Shown: positions 11,788 to 24,345 of the stretch, in pieces | How positions within the stretch are numbered: position 1 is the stretch's first letter | Layout: every line of letters begins with the position of its first letter | Notes under the pieces: model-generated | Database searches by the model: none | The model's input: the letters and a program-made list of their open reading frames with translations, nothing else | Told to the model about the DNA's origin: nothing | Origin: Sweltsa coloradensis | Lineage: Eukaryota; Arthropoda; Insecta; Plecoptera; Chloroperlidae | DNA: 64,000 nt | Direction of reading: 5' to 3' | Assembly: GCA_024449915.1 (NCBI GenBank) | Contig: JAMZAV010004984.1 | Span: forward strand, 26,396-90,395 | Translations under genes and position numbers: made by a program

Positions 11788-12165
11788 GTACAAAACCCCG
11801 AAAGTGCATTATCCCGAAAGTGCAAAACACCGAAAATTTCAAGCTTTTTCACGAAAGTGCAAAACCCCGAAAGTGTAAAACCCCGAAAAGGTGAAATCAC
11901 CGAAAGTGTAAACGCCGAAAGTGGAAAACCCCCGAACGTATAAACCCACGAAAGTGAAAATTCACGAAAGTGCAAAACGCCGAAAGTTTTAAAGCCCGAA
12001 AACGTTAAATCACCGAACTCTTGATCATCGTAGTTCAATCTCGCGCAAGTGCAATTCCCCGAAGGTGTAAAACCCCGAAAGTGTAGAACGCCGAACGTAT
12101 AAAGTCACGAAAGTGAAAATTGACGAAAGTGCAAAACGCCGAAAGTGTAAAACGCCGAACATGGC
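11788..12165. repeat. ~17-bp minisatellite (cgaaagtgcaaaacccc-like)
   Basis: About 20 degenerate units built on cgaaagtg(c/t)aaaac, directly following the 174-bp satellite. The minus-strand open frame across it is just the repeat read without stops. Confidence 0.9.
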
Positions 12166-13303
12166 AAGGATGTGTTTACGAGTGGCTGACGCCAATCACG
12201 GGGGGTTTAGGTGGGCGGAGCAAACACCTCGTGGATAGTCTTGTCACATGAAGGCCGCCTGTCTTGGCTTTCAACTTTTATTTACAGCTTTGTAGATGGC
12301 ATGGCATGAAAATAAGGGGCTACCCTCAAACTATTTCTTTCCGCTCTCAGCTACCTGTTCCATTTCAGCACGTGCGTGCGTGCCTCGTACAATGGATGAG
12401 GAGATGAACAGCATGAGCAACATCATATAAAAGACATGTAGCCTATTGTAAACAAAAAAACTAACTATCCAACACAAATGCAGGCTAGACAGTGTAGAGT
12501 GAAAATGTGGTTTTTTGATAAATTAATAATGGGAAAGTGTTGAGTTTTGTAAAGTACAATGATTTGATTGAATAATGAGCAAGTGTTGAGCTTTTGCACA
12601 ATACATTAATTATACAGTCCGCAATTCTAATATTTTGTTTCTAAAATATAACCTGATATGTGTGGAAAGTTATCAACTATTACGATGGTCAAACCCTTGT
12701 TCAAACTTTATAATATGTCATGTCACAACCTCCAACCCACCTCTCAATAGAACACTCTTCTGTCGCCAGTATTTGGCGACAATTGTTTGTCTGTTTTATA
12801 AAAGGCCATGTAAAACTCTGGGAGTCTAGACAATCATCCGCATTTCTTATGTCTGCATTTAATTGGTTTTGTGGGCAAGGGCGTGGCGAACATTTACATT
12901 CGGAGCCCAGTGGGTGGTCCGCACCCATTCATTACTTCTTAATGAAACATTTGAACAAAACAGTAACGAAATACGTGTAAAGATTGCAAGGTATACTTAA
13001 TTTTCCGAGCGGCATTAGGGGTAGGCCTGCCTTGAGCGTGCAAGATTCGATACACATGGTCACTGCATGAAAATTTTCACAGCATGGCAAAAAAATAGCA
13101 AAGAAAATATTTCTTTAAAAAACAAAACCATTGTCGACAAATAATTCCCATGCATTTGCAGCTTATTTTTTCAATTTATTATTTCTTGTAGGTTTAAATC
13201 ACAATGGATCTAGCTGATTTTGTTAACAGTTCTCAGTTAGCTCGTACCGTATGTCTGTTTAAAATTTCAGCGTTATCTGTTTAGCGATTCTTCTTATTTT
13301 AAT

Positions 13304-13306
<3 letters not shown>
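12166..13306. other. Spacer with one dispersed repeat
   Basis: No gene seen. The part at 12960-13056 is the inverted relative of 52874-52975. Confidence 0.5.
12960..13056 (-). repeat. Dispersed repeat, partner at 52874-52975
   Basis: Reverse complement shares gtgtatcgaatcttgcacgc followed by tcaagg, a cgctcgga block and ccttgcaat.tttacac with 52874-52975. About 100 bp, opposite orientation. Confidence 0.6.

Positions 13307-13379
<73 letters not shown>
13307..13379. repeat. (AC)n microsatellite
   Basis: About 36 uninterrupted AC units. Confidence 0.98.
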
Positions 13380-13385
<6 letters not shown>

Positions 13386-13507
13386 ACACATTTCAAAAAC
13401 ACTTGTTAATTAAGTCAGGGCAAATTATTTGAATTAAAAACGTTTCAATATATTTTTCTTAAATATTGTTATTGTAATAAATTTCGATTTTCAGTTATTT
13501 TAATACG

Positions 13508-13508
<1 letters not shown>

Positions 13509-13545
<37 letters not shown>

Positions 13546-13555
13546 GTGTGTGTGT
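13509..13555. repeat. (TA)n(TG)n microsatellite
   Basis: TA repeats followed by a short TG tract. Confidence 0.95.
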
Positions 13556-15668
13556 TAAAAATTATACATTTTTCATTTTAATGACAACATGTCTTCAAAC
13601 TGCCATGTTTTCACCATTGGATTTGTTGAGTTCACCCAAAATGTCATGTTCGAATCCATTGCAAATACCAATCCGTTTTTATCGAAAGCACAAAGGTTTC
13701 TGGAAAGAGTAAGTGTAATAGGAAAACCAGTTTCACTAATGTAAATCACATTACAGAAAAGGTAGCTCATTATGAGATATTTCACGAGATCTGCCGATCG
13801 TACAAAGTGAGTACATAAGTTTGATGTTGTGTCACGTCCCACGATAAAAACCGAACATGACCTCCGACTGACATGCGTGTTCTATGTAGACATTGCCCCG
13901 GAAAAGAATGATACAGAATGTCGGGGCGTGGGACTATCACCTTCAGCAGAAGTCAATTCAATCAACTTGGCACCTTCACCAATTTCATTTGTGTGTCCTC
14001 ATAAACACTAACGGTTGATTACCAAGTTTCGCTCCGTACTCCCGTACTGGTGCCCGTAATGAGGTTTCTGTACTCAATAATACAGTTATGAAAGTAATCA
14101 CATATGCCCTCTAAACCTTATACTCTACTCTAAAGACATACCATTTTAATCCAAGTTTTGGGTCAACAAAACCCACTCCAAATAAAACCAACATAAGGCG
14201 TACACTTAAAAGATCATCAGACCACTCACAGTGCTAGCAGTGTACAGTGTACACTAACGGGCAGAAGTAAATCAATGGTCCGACAAATATTGTCTTTAGC
14301 TGAACATTTCTGGTCCACTACCTTGATATTAGTATCAATACTGATCCCATATCTGATTCACCTTCTTAGGCTACGTTGTAGATGAGTAACATAATTAGCT
14401 GCTGTACTGTAAAACAAAATGTGTCCAGGAGAGTGTTAAGACTTAAGAGTAAACAAAGTTTATTTCCTATGTTTGATTTACTTTTGCCCTTGAGTGTACA
14501 CAGATTGAACTAAGTTGTACTGGGTGTACCTACAGCACAAGCAATATATTATCACATGGGCTCGACTCGAACGCAATGTTGGACCTGTATTTAGTTATAG
14601 TAATCTTTATTAACGTTCGTTTTTGTATGATTTATTATTTATTATTTATGTATGCTCTTTAAGTGAAGAATGTTAGAGAAATCCATATCTTATGCAGATT
14701 ATTAAAAATAAGTTTTAACCAGAAAAAACGGGTATGAGGTTTTAGGAGTCAAAAATATAAATTACTTACAAAACAGAGCAAACCTCTATTTTACTTAATG
14801 TTCATAGTTACCTCTTATGTTTATTAGCTAGCGTTAGACTTAAAAGTACATAATGCCTTCAGGTTTTTTCTTGTTTTGCGCTATCAGGTAATAATTTAAA
14901 TTGATGTGTCCTTATTTGTAAATCTCATTTTATGATTGTTGGATTAAACAGCAGTTACTAACGAAATGACCAAACAAAACACGTAAAGAGAGTTTAAAGC
15001 AAATTCTATTCCGCAGTGGCACTAAGCACGCATGGCCACGTAGAAACACGTAGTTTGTTTTATATGGGGTTAAACACGTTTCTCACAAAGTAATTACAAA
15101 GTATTGCTCCCCAGTTTGTGATTCGCAAGCGTGAATAACTATATACGCCACTCTCAAAATATATCAAGGCACCGATCTCATAAAGAAACTGTATAAATGT
15201 GCTACAAATGCATTTACCAAGATCTGTATGTGCTAATGGAGCATAACGTAGTCACATGCGCGTATTACGCATTCATCACACCGCATGCAGTGACACGATT
15301 TAACAGGTTGCGGTTCAGATCAGGTGTGAATGGTCATGGTAATCCGTATGATTATGATTTATTTGTGGTTTTTTTCCTGAAGCAAATTGAATAAAATACT
15401 GCAATAGCTAGGGAGCAATATTTTTTAGCTTGTTGACAGAGTTATGCCTCAAACACCCTACAGTAGAATAACAGATGTGTTGAATTTTGAATAAAGGCTC
15501 GATCGTTATTCACGCATTTGATCTATAACAGAAGCACACCAAAATTTTAGAAAGAAACAATAGATTAACTTCAATAACCAATTAAATGTATTTTAATAGT
15601 ATGATGGTTATTTCAGTTTTGTTTTTGTCATTGCGATATGTTGCATTTAATTGTTCGTTTATGTATTG
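13556..15668. other. Unique-looking spacer
   Basis: No gene recognised. A minus-strand open frame at 13573-13842 (89 codons) has ordinary composition but no motif I know and no neighbouring exon. Positions 13829-13880 share about 40 bp with 29180-29225. Confidence 0.45.
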
Positions 15669-15903
15669 AGGCACGCAGATCTCTACAGGTCTAAGTCTAT
15701 TTTTTTTTAAATGATGTGTTTAGTCCAACAATCGGTTGAAGCAGAAGTTATCTTTCAGTGCAACCATTTTCCAAATCCATAGTTGCAATTTGAATGAACA
15801 CAAAATGGTTGCACTGGCAGTTAACTTCTATTTCAATCGATTGCTGGACTTAACACAACTGTTTTTTTTTTTTTAAATAGACTCACAGAGTTCTGCGTGC
15901 CTC
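15669..15903. mobile_element. Palindromic MITE, ~100-bp inverted arms
   Basis: Left arm starts gaggcacgcagatctctaca (about 15669-15775); right arm (about 15803-15903) ends with ttctgcgtgcctc. Both hold the inverted tagtccaacaatcggttgaa-like and cagtgcaaccatttt blocks. Loop ~27 bp. Near-TA-rich flanks (tgtatt / gtatatt) do not give a clear target duplication. Confidence 0.8.
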
Positions 15904-16309
15904 GTATATTGTTTAGTATTGTTGAATATGTGTCTCTTAGTAACCTTGGATTAGCTTGTCTAAAACCCCTAAAAATAACATTTGCAAAGGTTCGTAAATT
16001 TTGCGTTTTAGGTTATAAATGATAAGTCGGTGAACACATATTTTTGAAATCACTACTAATTGTAATAGTAATTTTATAAACAGTGGGATTTTCTTATACC
16101 TATTCAGAATTTTTAGCAGTGTATTTTATTACCTTTCAGTGAAAAACACATAATGGTTTCTTTTTGAAATATATTATCTGTACGCGAATAGAAGCACACT
16201 AAACAGTCCACGTTGAGTTTTGATGTTGCGAAAAAACGAAATGCTTAATATTATAAAATTATAAAATATGTTTACGTATTTCCAAATATAAAATGAACTG
16301 CTAGAAACG

Positions 16310-16470
16310 TTGAAAGAACTCGTCGCGAGTGTCCGGTAAGCGTGGATGTCGACGCCGGCGCCGTGTGGCGCTGGTACGGTGGGGGCTGAGCGCGAGTATA
16401 TCTACGTCCCCCGGTGCGGCTCCCCGTCAGACGCGGTCTAAGCAGCGTCCCGGGCTTTTCGTACTGTTCA
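16310..16470. other. CpG-rich patch
   Basis: About 160 bp rich in G+C and CpG (cgtcgcgag, gtcgacgccggcgccgtg, gagcgcgag, ccccggtgcgg) amid AT-rich DNA. It could be a promoter or first exon of an unseen gene, or a fragment of a GC-rich repeat. The minus open frame over it (16272-16487) has no recognisable domain. Confidence 0.5.
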
Positions 16471-16487
16471 CAGAGCCAGGATAACAA

Positions 16488-19235
16488 ATATCACGCGGAT
16501 TACCATTCACAACTTCATTAATATTTACTAATAATTGCCTGTCAGTTGAAGACAAAGTTTTGAAAGTCAAATATAAAAATCAGATTTTTATCTTTGTTGT
16601 GTTAAATTTGAGCCCACGTGGTTTAAATACTAATTTCAAATTTCTATTTGTTTGATAATTGATTTCGAATAGTCTAGATAGTTTTTTCGAAATTATTTCG
16701 AGCTCTTGGTGCGAGAAAATGCTGATGCTCACGTGCCTACAACTGTTGGGGTTGCTCCACGGTATCGCATCAACGTAAGTACACAGTTCAACGTACATAA
16801 ATTACAGGCGAAATCAACGAGACATCAAAATACGACATCTTCAACATTTTATGATAGTTTCTACTTGAGTACTTATTTGAACCAAACTTTTTTCATATTG
16901 ATAACCGAAGAGCATCGTTCGTCATTATTGTATGAAATTAAATAAAAATATATGTCGCTTTCCAAACAAATGAAGTAATACATTTTTTCCTAGGGAAAAC
17001 AGATTTTCATATTTTCTTCTTGTAACTACAGCTAAAAAAATAAATGCATATTGAAAGTTTTGTCTTCGGAAGACACATATTGCTTGAAAGTTCGATCACT
17101 GATTATTTTTCGGTTAGCTTTTGCAATTGCATGTAAAATGTAGACCTACTCAATTGTTCATGTAGAAAATAATATACGAAAACACAAATTGGTATCCAAT
17201 AGCATTCTAAATTCAAATTTAACTTATTTGTACAACACAATTGGCAAATTACAAAATATTGGTTAAAGTGGATTATTTCTTGATAACTATCAAATTGGGG
17301 CCTGGGCACACATGTTTGAAGAGTAAAAAGGTCGATCCGTTACAAACAGAGGTATGGGCTAGATTTTGACAACTGCAACTCGACGATGCAACTAGTCATT
17401 AGTATATACTTCGTCATACGAAAAAAAGTGTTTTCGTTCTTGCGTTTTGTCATACTAACGATTTAGCGAGTTGGTAAGTGAAACTATCCCGTACCCTTGC
17501 AGAACTAACAAACACATTAAATAGCGGTGTCTTCGTATTTTTACCACTGCACACAATTCTGTGAACTTAATTATAATGACTAATAAATTTTGATCTTTCA
17601 TATAATGGTATGTTTGTAAATATATTTAATTTTAGCCACATTTGAAGTCGCAAATTCTTTTCATGCACACGGCTAGACGTTGTTTTAAAATTTCTAGAAT
17701 AAAGTTACAATATTATGAAACGGCTTTATTTTATCCATCACTAATCTAAGATGTACTTTAGCTAATGCTTTTCCATTCCATTTACCCGGTAAAAGCTTTT
17801 GAAACTCTGCCAACTAAAATTTCAGCAAAGTAATTTTCGAAACTGATAATATACCTACATCCGTTTAACATCATATATAATTGGTTTACCGTTATTTATT
17901 ATATGTAACGGTAATTGTTGACAACATTCTTTAATATGTTAAAAATTATGATAATGCATTAAAATGTTTCATTTTTTAAATAAATTGTGAGCTAGGAAGG
18001 AAGTATGTAGATAACAAATTAATATCATAATATTCCTTTTCATAGTTGCCTATTAAATTTAAATGTTGTTTTACAATTTAAATTACGGGTTAGAATCTAT
18101 CAACACGTAATTGTACTATAATTTAGACAAATTTTTGCGTACATTGCCGACTTCAGAAGTCAATAAAACTTGTGTTTTAACGAAAATATACTTCGTACTG
18201 AATGCAATTCATTGTATGTATATCTAAATACATCACACTGTTATCAAGCCAAGAATATCCACGCCAACATATGTAACGTTTAATTTAAGCGTTTGGTCCA
18301 AAGATCATAGGAAATGTAATATGTTGAATTAACTTCAATAGCAAGATTGTCTTCCAAATTGTATATTTTCTTGAATGATTTTTCTTTCTCCAGAAGTACA
18401 GTGAATCGGACGACGCTCTAAGGTATCTAAGATAAAGTATAATACAAATTATCTCCGAAGAATGTACAATCTCTTAACAACACCTAGATAGAACATATCT
18501 GAGTCTAAGGTGGATAGAAAAGAGATGTGATTTATTTGCCAGACCTGCTTCTTCATTCGTATATTTGCCTCGCCCAATCGTCTTGCTAACGTCACGTAGT
18601 CATTGGCCTCCATTGCTAGCAACATATCCTCGCCTGCCAGATCTGCCAGACTAACAATATCAAATCACTTACGTCTATTATCTCAATTATTATGACTTAC
18701 GGTTACCTCATAGAATTCCCCAAGACCTACTAAGAAACTTGCGGTAGATAAGATAATGTTTTGTGCGTGTGATAATAAAAAAACTACTGCTTAGTATACA
18801 TTCGGGTGCCTAAAATCTTGCGATATTATATTCAACATATCCAGGTACGAAAATACGATTTCCTCAAAAAATATCTGCAAAGCAATAAGAACAATAGTAG
18901 CAGTCAGTCTCTTAAGAGAGACGGGATCAATGTTTTGCGTTAACCGTTAAGGGGAAATCTTAGAGTGCAAGACATACATTTATTTAACTAGACACAAATA
19001 CAGCCATAGGCCATTTTACATTGTGCATTGTAAACATAATAACATCACTAACTAACTTATACTAACTTAAACCAAATATGATAACACATATAAGAAATAA
19101 AGGGCCCATGAATATGAAATAATACGTAAAAGTAAAAACAGAAGAACAGAAAAACATACACAATATGTAGTCAGAAGTAATTTAAAATAATGATTAAAAA
19201 GTGAGCCTTCTATACAGGATTTGTTTTTATTATTA
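16488..19235. other. AT-rich spacer, nothing recognised
   Basis: No gene, tandem repeat or tRNA-like core seen on either strand. Confidence 0.5.
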
Positions 19236-20270
19236 TTATTACAACGCTTTTATTAGCTTCATGTGTTTGTCTGTCTGTCTGTCTGGACGGAATCTTATAA
19301 TCGATATTTCACCCACTTCCCAATGTCCGATCGAGCTGAAATTTTTCACACAAACGTATTCTTGATGCCAAAAGATGAATCAATTAACAGATTCACTAAT
19401 TAATCAATTAATTCTTCGTAATTAATAATTAAAGTTTTATATGGGAATCGATGTTTCACCCACTTCCCAATGTCCGATCGAGCTAAAATTTTTCACACAT
19501 ACCTATTCTTGATGCCAATAGATAAATCAATTAACAGATTCACTAATTAATCAATGAATTCATCGTAATTAATTAACTAAACAAAGTTCATACGGGAAAT
19601 TAGTCACAGCTAGTAAGGATGGGCCAACCAGATACCATGTCCGATCAAGCTGAAATTTTTCACACATACGTATTCTTGATGACAATAGATGAATCAATTA
19701 ACAGATTCACTAATTAATCAATTAATTCATCGTAATAAATAATTAAAGTTTTATATGGGAATCGATGTTTCACCCACTTCCCAATGTCCGATCGAGCTGA
19801 AATTTTTCACAAATACCTATTCTTGATAAAAATAGATGAATAGATTCACTTATTAATCAATTAATTCATCGTTATTAATTAACCAAACAAAGTTCACATG
19901 GGAAATTAGTCACAGCTAGTGAGGATGGACCAACCAGATGCAATGTCCGATCGAGCTGAAATTTTTCACACATACGTATTCTTGATGACAGTAGATGAAT
20001 CAATTAACAGATTCACTAATTAATCAATTAATTCATCGTAATTAATAATTAAATTTTATATGGGAATCGAGGTTTCACTCACTTCCCAATGTCCGATCGA
20101 GCTTAAATTTTTCACACATACGTATTCTTGATGAAAATAGATGAATCAATTAACAGATTCACTAATTAATCAATTAATTCATCGTAATTAATTAACCAAA
20201 CAAAGTTCGTATGGGAAATTAGTCACAGCAAATAAGGATGGGTCAACCAGATGCAGAAATTCGGACACGT
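19236..20270 (+). repeat. Dimeric ~305-bp tandem repeat element
   Basis: The landmark tgtccgatcgagct recurs at 19324, 19470, 19638, 19785, 19943 and 20089. Spacing alternates ~147 and ~160 bp because two half-unit types alternate. One ends with tttatatgggaatcgatgttt, the other with gggaaattagtcacagctag and ggatgggccaaccagatgc. Preceded by (gtct)n. This looks like an internal array of a non-autonomous transposon. Confidence 0.85.
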
Positions 20271-20335
20271 CCAGTGAGCACATATTCGATTACAACATTC
20301 GTTAAGATTTAAAAGTATAAAATAATATTACATGA

Positions 20336-20588
20336 TTTTTTTTAAAACAACGCTTAGGGTTAAATGTACTAAAAAGTAAAAAATAAATTTTCGCCTAACA
20401 AATTTCTGCCTTACTCGGAAATTAAAAGCGTTGGGCGCTTACGGCATTGACATAGATTACAAAATTTTGTTGTTCATGGAAGGAAAGCGCCCAACGCTTT
20501 TAATTTCCGAGTAAGGCAGAAATTTGTTGGGCGAAAATTTATCTTTTACTTTTTAGTACATTTAACCCTAAGCGTTGTTTTAAAAAAA
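20336..20588. mobile_element. Near-perfect ~104-bp-arm hairpin element
   Basis: Left arm 20336-20440 and right arm 20485-20588 are inverted copies (aaaacaacgcttagggttaa ... gcgttgggcgctt) with about three or four differences by eye and a 44-bp loop. No open frame. Probably a recently inserted foldback MITE. Confidence 0.85.
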
Positions 20589-21277
20589 CTATTTTTTTCG
20601 TGTTATATTTTGAGAATCTGTTAACAATTTTTTTCATAAAAGTATGAATGGGAATATCCATAAAATTGAGTTTGGTTTTCTTCAAATACTAAAACTGATT
20701 TGTTTGTTCGAAAGTAAACAAATATTTTTTCATTAAAACGTCATTTATTTTCAGATTCCCCAACAATTGCTCATGTTTAAAAACTAACTTATCTTAGTAG
20801 TTTTGGAATGCATTTTGTACACCGACGCGTGTGAGTATACGAGCGTGGATGCTAGCAACCTTGGGACGGTGGATCACCGTTAGAGATATCGGATATTTTG
20901 TCGTGTTGCAGAGTAAACAAAGTAAAACATTGAACAAATGAATACTCATTGGTATTAATTTGATGTCATTTCGCAATGCTCTATATGGTTTTCAGAACAT
21001 GGAAATTGGAAATTGTACCGTTAAATTATCTTCAAGATACAAAATACATAAAATACAACAAAACATGTTTGTTCTTGGGCGCAACTCAAGCACAGTAGGC
21101 CAATATTTTCTGTATATCTACAAAATCTTGTCAATACATTACACAAAAACCCATATACTTTTAAATCAAATCAAATTTTGAAACCTATACGTCAAGGATA
21201 TTTATGCCCCTTTGTCCTTATAAGGAAATGTTTAAGTGCTTTGGAAAATTGCTTAATTCCGAGAATTTTCATTATTA
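20589..21277. other. Spacer, nothing recognised
   Basis: AT-rich, no repeat or gene signal noticed. Confidence 0.5.
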
Positions 21278-21860
21278 CTAAGAAAACGCTAAAGTCCCGT
21301 CGCGTTGATGGATGAGCTTTTTTTTTAAAAAAAATAGTATGCGTGGGATCTCTTTGCTTCTTCAAGTTCCGTTGCAAAATCATTTTTGTTAAATTAGAAT
21401 AATTTTAATAAAGTAGGCCTACGAATTGCTAGGGTAATTAGAATGTCAAATTTTCAAGGAATTTCCACAAACTCATATTAAAACCTTTATTTCTATAGAT
21501 TCTGGGTAACTTTTTCAACTTTTTCTTTCAAAAGGTACTACATCACCATAACCTTAATGTCCATGTATAATATGAACGTTGTAGCCTCACCCGTTTGGTC
21601 AGAATCGGCCCAAATGTCACGAAAATATCGCACTAAAATTCGAAAAAAATCGTAAAAGTACGATATTCATGAGAAATATTTCTTCGATTGTACCCAAAAA
21701 TAATACACCTCTAAATTCAGAGATTTCAAAGGTCCCCTCCAATTTTCATCACGATCGGATATGCCGTTTGCCTGGTAGTTAGCTTAAAAACAGACAGGAA
21801 AAAAAAACGAGCTAAATTTGTTGGGGGTCACTGAAATTGAAGTCTTCGCTTCGCTCATCC
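21278..21860 (-). mobile_element. Helentron-like element H2 (subfamily I)
   Basis: On the minus strand it starts cggatgagcgaagcgaag and ends tcaacgcgacgggacttta, gcgtttt, cttag then t. The 3' part forms a short aacgc/gcgtt stem just before the end. The middle has cgatcgtgatgaaaattgga and tactacatcacc blocks shared with H3 and H4. No coding capacity. Confidence 0.75.
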
Positions 21861-21865
21861 GATAC

Positions 21866-22448
21866 CTAGGAAAACGCTAAAGTCCCGCCGCGTTGATGGA
21901 TGAGCTTTTTGAAGTTTTTAGTTTGCGTGGGATATCTTTACTTTTGCAAGTGCTTTGTTTTGCTGCCTACGCATTGTAGGTGATTGTTGTCAAGTTTCTA
22001 TTGTTACTTGTCAATTGGTATTATTTACCGTAAAAACTTATATTAAAAGCTCTATTTCTATGGATTCTGGCTAACTTTTTCAACTTTTTCTTTCAAAAGG
22101 TACTACATCACCATAACCTTAATATCCGTGTATAATATGAACGTTATAGCCCAAATCGTTTGGTCAGAATTGGCCCAAATGGCACGAAAATATCGCACAA
22201 AAAATCGAAAAAAATCGTAAAAGTACGATATTCATGAGAAATATTTCTTCGATTGCACCCAAAAACAATACACCTCGAAGTTCAGAGATTTCAAAGGTCT
22301 CATTCAATTTTTATTAAGATCGGATATGCCGTTTTCCTGGTAATTAGCTAACAAACAGACAGAAAAGAAAAAGAAAAAAAAAACACCCACACCCGAGCTA
22401 AATTTTTTGAGAGGTCAGTGAAATTGAAGTCTTCGCTTCGCTCATCCA
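21866..22448 (-). mobile_element. Helentron-like element H3 (subfamily I), head-to-tail with H2
   Basis: Minus strand runs from ttggatgagcgaagcgaag to gcggcgggactttagcg then ttttcctag. It lies about 5 bp from H2 in the same orientation. The two are alike throughout. Confidence 0.75.
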
Positions 22449-23871
22449 ATAAAGGGAACCTCGAAAAAATCTTTCAGACATATTTGCCGGTGCCAGTGGC
22501 AGGTATAGAATCGACTACCTCCCGAATTCGGATAATATGTTGACATATGAATATTGCGCAACAATTTATCGTATTTCGATTTTATTGATTAAATTATTGC
22601 TTAATTTATCGATGTATTTAGCCAGGAGAACTTCCATTTATGGAATTAAAAATTTATTAGAGTCCAGAAACTAAAATACCACACTGGACAGGGGCTTGCC
22701 GGGAGGTTCGCCCGGCGTAGGAAAAGTAGGATTTCGAAATTTCTGAATTGTATTCAACATTAAAATAATGAGAATTTTTTTTTTGTTGCTGAAGAATGAC
22801 TATTTTTTTTTTAATTTTAGATCGTGACTTTGTGTAAAGACCATCTTACAGAAATTATCTGAATGTTTCGGTAACCTTCTAAATTATCCAACACTCTGAT
22901 CTTGTAGTACTCCCAAATATACCGGTACCGCAGTTCTCCTTTATCAATGGCGTAGGCATCCATAGGAATTTTTTTAAGTTTGCTCAGTCTAATTAATAAT
23001 GACACGTGTCCAAGTATAACCTCACGTACACACTTTAATTACCATCTTATTTACATTATAACGATTATTTTTAACCAATATGCCTTCCCCTTTGCCAAAT
23101 GCGCGATTATTATTATTGCTGTGACTCGCGTCGTGTCATATTCAATTTTGTGGTGTAAGTTCAAAAGGCTTTTAAGTTTGTCTTTGGCAACCGCTGAAAG
23201 ATTTATTTCACTTTTTATACAGTTTGACAATATGGCAACGACATAAAGATTAGGCATTATTTCACATAGGACATAAGTCCAACAAACTAAAAATAAACAT
23301 ACTACTGAAGACCTGTTTTCGATTAATAGGTGACTATACAAATAATCCGATAAAATTTCAATACACTATTTATTATATGTTATATAGAAATTATCATAGT
23401 ATTTTATTAATCAATATTTGGCTCACAACGTTTGGATTAAGTACATTTTTTTATTTTGAAGAAGGGAAATGTATAAAACGTGAAAGAATTAGAAACCCAT
23501 TACCAAAAACAACAATTCTTCCAGATCGATACTAATTCGTTGTTGCATTAAGAAGGTGGAGAGATGAGTAGGTCTAGAGGTATTCTAGTCCTTGGTGGAC
23601 CTATCTGTCTACTTTAGTAGCTAAACAACTAAAGTTAAATCTGCCAACATTGTTGGTTTTGGTAATGGTTTTGGTAACTCTTGCCTGTGCGTGGAAACTT
23701 CAGGAGAAAACGTGGAAATACTTTCTTCTACTACATCCTGCTGTTCAGAATACGTTGCCATATTCGTCGACTGGTTAAGAAATACTCCAGCACGTATATA
23801 ACCACATATTAGTCATTTATGATAAAATAATATATTTGTTTTAATATATAATTACAACCTACCCCCCCCCC
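22449..23871. other. Spacer, nothing recognised
   Basis: No gene or repeat identified. Several 60-100 codon open frames show no known motif. Confidence 0.45.
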
Positions 23872-23899
23872 CCCCCACCCCACCCCACCCAAATTGAAA
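23872..23899. repeat. C-rich tract
   Basis: 15-C run followed by (accccc)-like units. Confidence 0.9.
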
Positions 23900-24058
23900 A
23901 TTAAGGAAGTTGTTTAGAAAGGATATGCACAAATTGCACTCGTTTCTAATTCAACATTTCCACATTTTAAGAGATATGCTAAGTGCACTTCATTGGTTGT
24001 TTGTCGACGACAATAATAGATTATTATTCATGGTTTTCATACATAAAATATTAAATAC

Positions 24059-24064
<6 letters not shown>

Positions 24065-24147
<83 letters not shown>
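24065..24147. repeat. (TA)n(TG)n compound microsatellite
   Basis: TA repeats switching to TG repeats, about 83 bp in all. Confidence 0.97.
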
Positions 24148-24151
<4 letters not shown>

Positions 24152-24184
24152 TACATATTATGCGCAATATACAATCGTTATGGG

Positions 24185-24345
24185 ATGTCCGAAGGCTGTT
24201 TAAGAGGACCCAATCCTTAGCATTAGCATAAACGACTGAAAAAAACCTCGGAAAAAAACCTTCAGTCAGGATTGCCGGTCTCGACGGGATTTGAACCTGG
24301 GTCTTCAAAAATCAGAGTTGCGCGCTTAACGCTCGAGCCAACATT
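24185..24345 (-). repeat. SINE family S3 copy
   Basis: Minus strand reads ttggctcgagcgttaagcgc (A-box side), aggttcaaatcccgtcgag (B box) and the body (ttccgaggtttt, gattgggtcctcttaaa). Shares head and body with copies near 41 kb, 42.8 kb, 59-60 kb and 63 kb. The far 3' tail is absent. Confidence 0.75.

Noticed and set aside
11763..12038. 91-codon minus frame with FGVLHF / LSGF repeats
   Set aside because: Readout of the 17-bp minisatellite.
20816..20890. 5.8S rRNA-like gacggtggatcac
   Set aside because: Match is about 11 bp only and flanking sequence is unlike rRNA.
23910..24308. Frames with Val/Cys or Thr/His runs
   Set aside because: Translations of the (TA)n(TG)n microsatellite.
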